A stretch of DNA of 64,000 nt from Flavipsychrobacter sp. (GTDB lineage: Bacteria; Bacteroidota; Bacteroidia; Chitinophagales; Chitinophagaceae). This document shows positions 17,140-23,645 of the stretch, in pieces; the first letter of the stretch is position 1; the number at the start of each line of letters is the position of its first letter. The position numbers and the translations under genes are program-made. Where the stretch lies: assembly GCA_031292525.1 (NCBI GenBank), contig JARLGY010000064.1:186001-250000 (forward strand). Reading direction: 5' to 3'. The notes beneath the pieces are model-generated. The model searched no databases. It was not told where the DNA came from and saw only the letters and a list, made by a program, of their open reading frames with translations.

Positions 17140-17295
17140 ACATAAATTTACTAAAAAGGAAGTACGTTGCAACCAGGATGTTGAAAAGAAGCTATCGCAT
17201 TCTCTATAGATAAATAGTTATCCGCGATATTGTAATTCTTCTGTTATAGTTTAAGAGGTAGCATGATGAATGTATCTCCGAAAGCCGACAGACTA

Positions 17296-17440
17296 TCAAG
17301 AGGTAGCATTCCCCAAGTCCGGCACAACAGTAGTACAACTGCCTGCACAAAGCCGCGTCAGCTGCAGCTGTCATAGCTGCCGACTGCCTTTTCTTTGCTA
17401 CTTTCTTTTGGGCATGCAAAAGAAAGTAGGACCACGTGAG
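17296..17440 (+). repeat. Intergenic repeat, copy B (145 bp)
   Basis: Same orientation and length as copy A, with the same two internal hairpins including the 12-bp TACTTTCTTTTG stem. It is followed after 21 bp by copy C, so the two form a direct tandem. Confidence 0.85.
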
Positions 17441-17461
17441 AAAGTATCCCAAGACAGGCCA

Positions 17462-17603
17462 TCAAAATGTAGCATTCCCCAAGCCCGGCACAACAGTAGT
17501 ACCACTGCCTGCGCAAAGCAGCGTCGGCTGCAGCTGTCATAGCTGCCGACTGCCTTTTTCTTTGCTTTCTTTTGGGCATCCAAAAGAAAGTAGGATCACG
17601 AGG
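17462..17603 (+). repeat. Intergenic repeat, copy C (142 bp)
   Basis: Tandem partner of copy B. It has lost a few bases before the last hairpin (CTTTGCTTTCTTTTGGGCAT instead of CTTTGCTACTTTC), so its terminal stem is shorter (CTTTCTTTTG / CAAAAGAAAG). It is otherwise close to copies A and B. Confidence 0.82.
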
Positions 17604-17657
17604 ACACGTAACTAAATAGTCAACATAAAAACACAAAAAAACCAATACCCATTTCCT

Positions 17658-17665
17658 TACTTTTG
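17658..17665 (+). promoter_or_regulatory. -7 promoter box of the ABC transporter genes
   Basis: TACTTTTG matches TAnnTTTG. It lies 27 bases before the ATG at 17693, just beyond repeat copy C. No -33 TTG is seen at the right distance. Confidence 0.45.
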
Positions 17666-17692
17666 ATACACCAATAGCAACGCTCAATTTCT

Positions 17693-18337
17693 ATGCAATT
17701 ATCCCTGCAGCAGGTAATGCCCATTCCACTGCGCGACAAACTAACCCAACGTCCTTCTGGTATATGGAGGCAAGACCTGGTGCTGCAACCGCAGGAATAT
17801 GTTTTTATACAAGCCCCATCCGGCACCGGCAAAACCACACTGATTCACATACTCTACAACCTGCGCCAAGACTATGAGGGCACAATAAAATGGGGCGCAG
17901 ACGACGTAAAGAAAGTATCCAAAGAACAGCTCTCCAGTCTGCGCACCAACAACATCAGCATCATTTTCCAGGACATGCGCCTGTTCCCCGAACTCACAGC
18001 ATGGGAAAACCTGGAGATCAAGCGCGCACTCACCAATACCATAACACCGCAAACCGTAGAAGACTGGCTGGCGCGGCTGGGCATAAAGGACAAGAAAAAC
18101 AGCCTGGCACATACCCTATCTTATGGCGAGCAACAACGGGTTTCTATAATACGTGCACTACTGCAACCCTTTAACTGGCTGCTGATGGACGAGCCCTTTA
18201 GCCATCTGGACAAAGCCAACACCCAAAAGGCCTGCGCCCTGATAAAGGAAGTAGTAACCGCCAACAATGCCGGCCTGCTCCTCGCCGATCTGGATGAGCC
18301 ACACGATTTCCCATACACCAAAACAATACAACTGTGA
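17693..18337 (+). CDS. ABC transporter ATP-binding protein (LolD/FtsE/MacB-like)
   Basis: 214 residues with Walker A APSGTGKTT, Q-loop (IIFQDMRLF), signature LSYGEQQR (Ser-Tyr in place of the usual Ser-Gly), Walker B WLLMDEPF and the D-loop SHLD. The compact size and Q-loop context fit the LolD/FtsE/MacB group, which powers mechanotransmission or lipoprotein release rather than classical transport. Its TGA overlaps the GTG of the permease (GTGA), so the two form a translationally coupled pair. The usual H-loop histidine is not obvious: the switch region reads LLLADLDEP. Confidence 0.9.
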   Translation: MQLSLQQVMPIPLRDKLTQRPSGIWRQDLVLQPQEYVFIQAPSGTGKTTLIHILYNLRQDYEGTIKWGADDVKKVSKEQLSSLRTNNISIIFQDMRLFPELTAWENLEIKRALTNTITPQTVEDWLARLGIKDKKNSLAHTLSYGEQQRVSIIRALLQPFNWLLMDEPFSHLDKANTQKACALIKEVVTANNAGLLLADLDEPHDFPYTKTIQL

Positions 18338-19527
18338 GGGAACACGTAGCACTACTCCGTAAACTATTGCTCTCCAGCAACCGTAAATCACGCCTCGGCG
18401 CAGCCCTGCTGGCGCTATGCATAGGCACTACCCTGCTGCTGCTTTCTGTAATGATATGGTGGAACTTTAATGAACTCCTCCATGGCAAGAGTGATAGCGA
18501 TAGCCTGGGTAGCACCTTCCTCACTGTAAGCAAGCGGGTTACTGATGACAACATGGGCAAGCCCGGTGCCACCATTTTTACCCCGCAGGAAATTGAAGAC
18601 ATCACCAAGGCGCCACAGGTGCAGGATGCCGGTATGCTCATCAGCAACCACTTCCCCGTATATGCATCTCTGAACGACAAGCTGGGCTTTGCTACCGAGA
18701 TGTTCCTGGAGGCGGTACCCGACAGGTTTATAGATAAAAAGCCCGATGGGTGGAACTGGCAGCCCGGCAATACTCAAGTGCCTGTCATACTCTCGGCCGA
18801 GTTTCTGAACCTTTATAATTACGGCTTCGCGCTCAGCCGTGGCCTGCCGCAGTTGTCACAATCTACGGTCAAAACCATATCGCTCGATCTTAAGATCAGT
18901 TACGGGAATAACGCCCAGCACTACGCGGCCCACGTCACCGGCTTTTCAGACCGCATCAGTTCTGTGCTGGTACCTGAGTCGTTCATTACCTACGGCAACA
19001 AAGTATATGGCGACAATGCCCCCTCTACCCCATCGCGACTGATACTGAAGGTACAGGATGCCAGCAGCAAGCAGTTTACCGACTACCTGGCCCGGCACGA
19101 CTATGTGACCAACAACGAGCAACTGCGCTGGAGCAAGGTGCGCGCCATAGTAGCCGTAGTATCGACTTCCACAGGTGTGCTGGCCATACTGCTCATGGGT
19201 ATTGGCACGCTGGTGTTCATATTGTTTATAGAGCTTACCATAAGCAAGGCCCAGCAATCGCTTACCCTGTTATTGCAACTGGGTGTTAGCCCCCGCTACC
19301 TCAGCCGGTTTATGCTGCGCCGCTTCCTGCCCATGGTACTGGCTATGGTTGGTCTGTCTATGTGTATAGCCATTGCTGCACAAGCCGCTGCCAGCTACTG
19401 GGCACAGGACCAAAACTTGCAGCTCACCCTCCTGCCCGGCTGGCCGGTATGGGCTGCTATGGGGGTAAGTGTGTTATTACTGGTGGGGTTGGTGAGAAGG
19501 AGTGTTGTGGGGGCGATTGAGGGGTAG
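18334..19527 (+). CDS. ABC transporter permease of the FtsX/MacB type
   Basis: 397 residues starting at a GTG that overlaps the stop of the ATPase gene. It has one N-terminal membrane helix (LGAALLALCIGTTLLLLSVM), a large periplasmic domain (about 50-280) and three C-terminal helices around 280-390, the classic MacB_PCD plus FtsX layout. With the preceding ATPase it should form a homodimeric envelope complex. Substrate is unknown; LolCDE-like lipoprotein export or cell-division roles are alternatives. These two genes look more GC-rich in third positions than their neighbours. No accessory membrane-fusion protein is encoded nearby. Confidence 0.82.
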   Translation: MREHVALLRKLLLSSNRKSRLGAALLALCIGTTLLLLSVMIWWNFNELLHGKSDSDSLGSTFLTVSKRVTDDNMGKPGATIFTPQEIEDITKAPQVQDAGMLISNHFPVYASLNDKLGFATEMFLEAVPDRFIDKKPDGWNWQPGNTQVPVILSAEFLNLYNYGFALSRGLPQLSQSTVKTISLDLKISYGNNAQHYAAHVTGFSDRISSVLVPESFITYGNKVYGDNAPSTPSRLILKVQDASSKQFTDYLARHDYVTNNEQLRWSKVRAIVAVVSTSTGVLAILLMGIGTLVFILFIELTISKAQQSLTLLLQLGVSPRYLSRFMLRRFLPMVLAMVGLSMCIAIAAQAAASYWAQDQNLQLTLLPGWPVWAAMGVSVLLLVGLVRRSVVGAIEG

Positions 19528-19555
19528 TGTTTAATGGCATTTGCCTCACAGAGAC

Positions 19556-19604
19556 GGCAATCTGATATTGCCTGCATGTGCGACGAAGGTGGAAACTTCG
19601 TCGC
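19556..19604. repeat. Pair of adjacent hairpins after the ABC permease gene
   Basis: Two perfect stems follow each other: GGCAAT/ATTGCC (19556-19561 and 19567-19572) and the 9-bp GCGACGAAG/CTTCGTCGC (19580-19588 and 19596-19604) with a 7-base loop. There is no T-run, so they look more like a small palindromic repeat than a terminator. They mark the left edge of the accessory stretch. Confidence 0.55.
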
Positions 19605-19654
19605 GCAGAGGTTATTATCAACGCTCAAAATATCATTGCTGTGAATTACGAACC

Positions 19655-20413
19655 TTAGAATGGCAGGTCATTATTTAGTTGCTGTGATTTGCTTCTAAAC
19701 TCAATTTTATCTTGGTTTTTTAATATCCACTCTTCACCCGAAGTTGTTAACTTAAAAACAATATATTCTTCTCCCTGCTCATCGTACTCTTTAAATTGTT
19801 CAATAAGATTTTTAATACGCAATTGCCGAAAACCTAAATTTGATGCAGCTTTTGTAAAACCAGCAATCTCCATATCGCGTTGTAATCTAAATGCAGAAAC
19901 CGTATGCTCTTCTGTTAATTGATTTTCTAAAAATATAAGCATCATAGTAATTTCATGCTGCTTTAAGCCTTCGCTTTCCTTAACTGGTGTATCAATAAAT
20001 CGTCTGACGTTAGTACGTTTTTGTAATAAACCTTTAATCTTCTCCGTGATATGATTTTCTAAATTTTCAAAGTCACTTTTTGAATTAGTTTTATATGTGA
20101 TTATTTGCCTATGCTGAATATCAAAGGGAAATTTTTGTCGCTCTTCTGTAATCATAACAACGTCTTTATCCATTGCGAAAGCATATCCCAACTCGTACCA
20201 TACATTTGGGTTATCACTGGTAAGTTCGGCAAAACATAATACTGACTTTTTTATTCCGTCCTCTATCTGTTCTATAGGAATTCGAACTGATGGGTCTTGG
20301 TCCACTCTATAAGGCATAAGACCCGCAGCTTTAATTGCAGGTTCAAAAATATCCGTATATCTTTTATCAAATTTATCCTTATCAAAGGGCTGTATTACAA
20401 AACAAGTATCCAT
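19655..20413 (-). CDS. TIR/nucleoside-deoxyribosyltransferase-like protein with C-terminal winged helix
   Basis: 252 residues. The N-terminal ~125 residues form a Rossmann-like fold: CFVIQPFD strand, a helix (DIFEPAIKAAGL), the conserved segment IPIEQIEDGIKKSVLCFAELT, then NPNVWYELGYAFA with Glu74. These are hallmarks of the TIR-like and nucleoside 2-deoxyribosyltransferase-like superfamily, in which the YELG glutamate is the likely catalytic residue for cleaving an N-glycosidic bond, often of NAD. From about residue 150 the sequence looks like a winged-helix domain (HEITMMLIFL, FRQLRIKNLIEQF, YIVFKLTTSGEEWI), a possible sensing or DNA-binding part. It is alone, next to a broken FRG gene and an Xre regulator. 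A defence role is inferred. Confidence 0.68.
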   Translation of the reverse strand: MDTCFVIQPFDKDKFDKRYTDIFEPAIKAAGLMPYRVDQDPSVRIPIEQIEDGIKKSVLCFAELTSDNPNVWYELGYAFAMDKDVVMITEERQKFPFDIQHRQIITYKTNSKSDFENLENHITEKIKGLLQKRTNVRRFIDTPVKESEGLKQHEITMMLIFLENQLTEEHTVSAFRLQRDMEIAGFTKAASNLGFRQLRIKNLIEQFKEYDEQGEEYIVFKLTTSGEEWILKNQDKIEFRSKSQQLNNDLPF

Positions 20414-20577
20414 AACTATTGTTATTTCATTTTATTATATTAAATAACTATCATCGACTTACCTCAATTATACTCATAATAATAAGATAATTCACCATGC
20501 CCGGCTTAGTCTTTTTCTGACTACGTCGAAACAGGCGCGAGAATCTTCAGATTCCCAATTACAAATACGATTACCAT

Positions 20578-20764
20578 TCAAATAGAGTATGCGTATAAAT
20601 CTTTGACAATTTTAGCTTGATATTCAATTCCAGGAAAAATTGTACTCTCATTAATGCTTAATCGCGATAGATCTTCCAAAATATCCTTCTTAGCCTTTGA
20701 CCCTATCCCCATATAACTTATTGCTATCGAATTAGAAATACTTGCATTAATTTCCGGTGACCTG
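20578..20764 (-). pseudogene. C-terminal remnant of an FRG-domain protein
   Basis: The minus-strand frame ending with TGA at 20578 encodes about 60 residues that match the end of FRG domains: KAKKDILEDLSRLSINEST then FPGIEYQAKIVKDLY, the usual K-x-x-IL-x-x-L...IN-x-S-T-FP-x-(D/E) pattern. The N-terminal two thirds of the domain are missing. Upstream, the frame runs straight into a hairpin repeat (20768-20796) that has no FRG similarity. The gene therefore appears to have been cut and its 5' part lost. FRG domains often occur in bacterial defence proteins, in keeping with the neighbouring TIR-like gene. Confidence 0.6.
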
Positions 20765-20767
20765 ATG

Positions 20768-20796
20768 TTCCAGATGTTAGCGTAGCGCATCTGGAA
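20768..20796. repeat. Hairpin repeat at the break point of the FRG gene
   Basis: Perfect 9-bp stem TTCCAGATG (20768-20776) / CATCTGGAA (20788-20796) around the loop TTAGCGTAGCG. The surrounding ~110 bp (to about 20900) has short open frames but no sensible protein. It looks like an intergenic palindromic element that replaced the 5' part of the FRG gene. Confidence 0.5.
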
Positions 20797-20911
20797 GTGC
20801 CAATATAGCTCCGTTCTGTGAACGGCATTCATTGCAATGCAGCCAAAACATAGAACCGAAGCCTTTCCTTCCCCATATAATCTCCGTAAAGGCCACCTGA
20901 CATAGACTTTT

Positions 20912-21151
20912 CTACAAACCCCTCTCCGGCAAAAAATCTTTAGGTGAGCAATCGAGTATTTTCGATATTTCGTTGATATGATTCAGATTGTACTTCGCCC
21001 TTGTCCTGCCGCTTTCTACTTCTCCTATAAAACTAACCGATACATCAAGCAAGTAAGCTAACTCCCGTTGAGAGATACCTTTCTCCTTCCTTTTCTGCCT
21101 GATGGCGTCTATTACATGCTGCTCTATTTGTGATTTTTCAGGACTATTCAT
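20912..21151 (-). CDS. Xre-family helix-turn-helix transcriptional regulator
   Basis: 79 residues with one HTH_3/Cro-CI domain (about 12-72): IRQKRKEKGISQRELAYLLD, then VSVSFIGEVESGRTRAKYNL and the stabilising last helices. There is no other domain. Its ATG at 21149-21151 lies inside a palindrome (21149-21168), and a second palindrome lies between the promoter boxes of the divergent gene at 21288. This is the layout of a small autoregulated repressor controlling a divergent transcript. Which of the nearby accessory genes it controls is not shown by sequence alone. Confidence 0.88.
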   Translation of the reverse strand: MNSPEKSQIEQHVIDAIRQKRKEKGISQRELAYLLDVSVSFIGEVESGRTRAKYNLNHINEISKILDCSPKDFLPERGL

Positions 21152-21168
21152 ACACCAATCTGTGTATG
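21149..21168. promoter_or_regulatory. Palindromic operator candidate O1
   Basis: Perfect inverted repeat CATACAC-N6-GTGTATG spanning the start codon of the Xre gene. The half-site CATAC/GTATG is shared with O2 at 21199-21214, so binding here could repress translation or transcription of the regulator itself. Confidence 0.55.
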
Positions 21169-21194
21169 TAAAGAACCAACAGAATGAAAAATAA

Positions 21195-21225
21195 TTTGCT
21201 CATACAGGTATGAGTATTATATTTG
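21195..21225 (+). promoter_or_regulatory. Consensus promoter of the 70-residue ORF
   Basis: -33 element TTTG (21195-21198), a 19-bp spacer and -7 element TATATTTG (21218-21225): a full match to the Bacteroidota consensus TTTG-N19-TAnnTTTG. Palindrome O2 sits inside the spacer. Confidence 0.7.
21199..21214. promoter_or_regulatory. Palindromic operator candidate O2
   Basis: Perfect inverted repeat CTCATAC-AG-GTATGAG lying exactly between the -33 and -7 boxes of the rightward promoter. A repressor bound here would block RNA polymerase. The half-site matches O1 near the divergent Xre gene. Confidence 0.6.
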
Positions 21226-21287
21226 TCTCATAATACACCTGTTTTATACGCCTTTTATAAACGTCATCATACTTTAAACCAACAACC

Positions 21288-21500
21288 ATGTGGCCATTCA
21301 ACAAAAGAAAAAAGGAAGAGTTCAATACCTATCCAGGTTTCGCATATCATGCCGGCCAGCTATCGGCCTACCTTGCCGAGATGCACCACTTTATCATTGC
21401 CCTTAAAGATGGCCAGGTCATCCACTACCACCCAGATGATTCGCTCACCTTTCACGACTGGCTGATTGCCAATAAGATCAGAGATATCAATAAATGTTAA
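21288..21500 (+). CDS. Small hypothetical protein (70 aa)
   Basis: Starts MWPFNKRKKEEF and has a central part (GFAYHAGQLSAYLAEMHHFIIALKDG) and a second half VIHYHPDDSLTFHDWLIANK. No signal peptide or membrane helix. It resembles no family I can name. A consensus promoter with an operator lies 63 bp upstream and the frame is uninterrupted, which supports a real gene. It could be the direct target of the divergent Xre regulator. Similar short proteins often occur as solitary genes in Bacteroidota. Confidence 0.55.
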   Translation: MWPFNKRKKEEFNTYPGFAYHAGQLSAYLAEMHHFIIALKDGQVIHYHPDDSLTFHDWLIANKIRDINKC

Positions 21501-21601
21501 ACAACCAAGCCAATCTTAAAAAGTGCCAGTTAGAGGAAACAAGAAGAAAAAAGCATCGTATTTGCACTGCAAAAAGTTTATTATCTTTTGGCCTGTATTC
21601 T

Positions 21602-22510
21602 ATGTCACACACACCAGAGAGTAACATATGCCCTAACTGCGGGTTTGCAACCACACGCAACTACTGCGCCGAGTGTGGCCAGGAAACTCACCTGCATCGC
21701 GAAACATTCTGGGGTATGGTCATGCACTTTATTGGCCACTATGTCCATTACGATTCTAAGTTCTGGCAAACCATAAACACCCTTCTATTCAGTCCCGGCA
21801 AGCTTACCATTGCTTATAGCAACAGGCAGCGCATGCGGTACATAGCTCCTATTTCCCTGTATATATTTATCAGCGCTATGTTCTTTTTAATAGTGCTGGT
21901 AAACCCGCACAAGATACTCTCGGCACATAAGGGGCTCATACACGTAAACACAACAGGCACGCACGATACCGAAACAGCTGTACGTCAGAAAACCGCGGCG
22001 GAGCTGGAAAATAAGGGGCCCCAACCATGGCACCTGTACGATCCAAAAAGAGATACCGCCAACTGGATGCATTTTTTGTATGTGCATGGCAATAAGCTGG
22101 ATGAAGAAACAGATGGCAACAGTGGCGTCTACATTTTAGAACACCTATACCACACCCTGCCTAAAATATTTTTCTTCCTTATTCCCTTGATGGCCTTGTT
22201 TCTCGAAGTACTGTTCCTAAAGAGGAAAGACGTTTATTTTACCGATCATTCTGTGTTTTCGCTACACTACCATTCTTTTGTGTTCACACTACTTACACTG
22301 CTGTATATCCCACTTGTGAAGGATATCCCCCATCTGCTGCTTATACTGCTGGCCCTGGCCTTGTTATATCTTGTAGTGGCCCAGCGCAAGGTGTATAAGA
22401 CCGGCTGGCCCAGGGCCACACTCAATGCCCTGTTCCTGGGTATAGGCTACCTGGTATTCTTATGTATAGCCCTCGTGGCCGACTTTTTTGCTATATTATA
22501 TTTTGCATAA
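21602..22510 (+). CDS. DUF3667 family membrane protein with N-terminal zinc ribbon
   Basis: 302 residues from the ATG at 21602 (MSHTPESN); the longer frame upstream to 21494 would add 36 basic residues without support. The N-terminal zinc ribbon has paired cysteines (CPNCGF, CAECGQ). The DUF3667 core follows (HRETFWGMVMHFIGHYVHYDSKFW, then FSPGKLTIAYSNRQRMRYIAPISLY). Several hydrophobic helices lie in the C-terminal half. The family is common in Bacteroidota; function is unknown. A long variable loop (about 95-175) separates the first membrane helix from the rest. A structured hairpin follows the gene at 22526-22570. Confidence 0.85.
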   Translation: MSHTPESNICPNCGFATTRNYCAECGQETHLHRETFWGMVMHFIGHYVHYDSKFWQTINTLLFSPGKLTIAYSNRQRMRYIAPISLYIFISAMFFLIVLVNPHKILSAHKGLIHVNTTGTHDTETAVRQKTAAELENKGPQPWHLYDPKRDTANWMHFLYVHGNKLDEETDGNSGVYILEHLYHTLPKIFFFLIPLMALFLEVLFLKRKDVYFTDHSVFSLHYHSFVFTLLTLLYIPLVKDIPHLLLILLALALLYLVVAQRKVYKTGWPRATLNALFLGIGYLVFLCIALVADFFAILYFA

Positions 22511-22525
22511 CCCTAGGGAACAAGG

Positions 22526-22570
22526 GCACTGCAGATACTGGTCATCTTATAGAAAGACCAGCGCCAGTGC
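22526..22570 (+). other. Two-step stem-loop after the DUF3667 gene
   Basis: Outer stem GCACTG/CAGTGC (22526-22531 and 22565-22570) encloses an inner stem CTGGTC/GACCAG (22538-22543 and 22556-22561). It lies 15 bp after the stop codon. No T-run follows, so it may be an RNA-stabilising element or weak terminator. Confidence 0.4.
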
Positions 22571-22624
22571 TACAGCTAAACAGCAAAATAAGTTATAACA
22601 CAACCAAATGCATCCTATACTTAA

Positions 22625-22644
22625 CTTCGCGCTTGCTCGCGAAG
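22625..22644. other. Hairpin before the UDG-like gene
   Basis: Perfect 7-bp stem CTTCGCG/CGCGAAG with loop CTTGCT, 28 bases upstream of the ATG at 22673. It could be part of the 5' leader of that gene or a small palindromic repeat. Confidence 0.35.
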
Positions 22645-22672
22645 GGTGCGAGCCTTTACCAAACTTATTTCT

Positions 22673-23299
22673 ATGCCCTGCAATCACAAATTCCAGGATC
22701 ATCTTGATCTTACAAAAATTGATTTTGAGCCAACAACGCTAATTGTGGGCACGTTCAACCCTGCATGGCCTGCCAGTAACACAACCGAATGGTTTTATGG
22801 AAATACAGCCAGCAACTACTTTTGGGATGTTTTGCCTCGCCTCTATGGCGAAGGATCGTTGATCAACGCAACTCAAGCTAACTGGAAGCAGTTTTGCCAC
22901 AATAAGCAGATCGCATTTACCGACCTGATTAGCTCAGTAGATGATGCCGAGCCAACTAACCAGGAACACGCTAAGATACTGGGCGGTATGTCAGACAAAG
23001 GAATAGAATACAATTTTGAAGATTTTACCTATGTCGATATACCCAGGATACTACAACGCCAGCCAACCATAAAGAACGTATATCTTACCCGCGGCGTTAG
23101 CGAGGCATTTTGGAAACACCTTTGGAACCCCGCAGTGCAATACTGCAGCCGCAACAATATTCGCGAACGGAAGCTACTGACCCCATCGGGCAATGCGCTG
23201 TATCAGCAAGGGGCATATAATATTCAGCATCCCGAAAATCAAATACCACTGCTGGAAGACTATATTTTAATGAGATGGCAGCAGGAATGGCATTTTTAG
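22673..23299 (+). CDS. Uracil-DNA-glycosylase superfamily protein
   Basis: 208 residues from the ATG at 22673; an in-frame GTG at 22646 would overlap a leader hairpin. The N-terminal motif LIVGTFNPAW (23-32), then FYGNTASNYFWDVL (41-54), matches motif 1 and the N-x-FW element of the UDG superfamily, nearest the MUG and hypoxanthine-glycosylase branches. A later TPSGNA (170-175) fits the second active-site motif. The enzyme would remove a deaminated or modified base from DNA. The middle part (SSVDDAEPTNQE, FEDFTYVDIPRIL) is not familiar from characterised members. Repair or anti-phage roles are both possible. It stands alone. Confidence 0.65.
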   Translation: MPCNHKFQDHLDLTKIDFEPTTLIVGTFNPAWPASNTTEWFYGNTASNYFWDVLPRLYGEGSLINATQANWKQFCHNKQIAFTDLISSVDDAEPTNQEHAKILGGMSDKGIEYNFEDFTYVDIPRILQRQPTIKNVYLTRGVSEAFWKHLWNPAVQYCSRNNIRERKLLTPSGNALYQQGAYNIQHPENQIPLLEDYILMRWQQEWHF

Positions 23300-23645
23300 T
23301 AATTCCATAATGCCATTCTTCCATATAAACATCTCTCGTCCTCGAAAAATTCGAGGATGCAACGGCAGGGCGTTTGTAACGCCCGTGTCCGTATAAATAT
23401 TGGGTACCCAATAAAATTATCGCCGTGTCCGGAACGTCTTCACTATAGGTTCTAAAATAAACCTAAAACCAATACACCAAAACTCTAATATCCAACTCTG
23501 GCAACCCATACAGCCAAATAAAAAAAGCATGCTGCCTCCCCAAAGGTGCCATAACATACACCACGTGTTGTACCATGTAGATCCAATTTTTTTACTAGTT
23601 CCAAAATAAAAACCTTTGTGCTTAAAAACCTGTCAAACCCTTATC
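23300..23645. other. Intergenic region with a cluster of palindromes
   Basis: 346 bp without a gene. Three perfect palindromes lie in 75 bp: TCCTCGAA/TTCGAGGA (23339-23346 and 23350-23357), GGGCGTT/AACGCCC (23368-23374 and 23378-23384) and the 16-bp TATTGGGTACCCAATA (23398-23413). The rest is AT-rich. It may contain a repeat element and the promoter of the next gene. Confidence 0.5.

Larger units (their letters stand above)
17140..17692. other. Intergenic region with repeat copies B and C
   Basis: 553 bp between the divergent acyl-CoA synthetase and ABC transporter genes, mostly repeat copies B and C. The left 150 bp is AT-rich; a short piece at about 17250 (AAGAGGTAGCAT) resembles the start of the repeat. 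Open frames here are translations of the repeat. Confidence 0.6.

Noticed and set aside
15186-17603. CRISPR array or IS element for the three repeats
   Set aside because: The repeats are too long and unevenly spaced for CRISPR, there is no spacer pattern, and no transposase frame is inside them.
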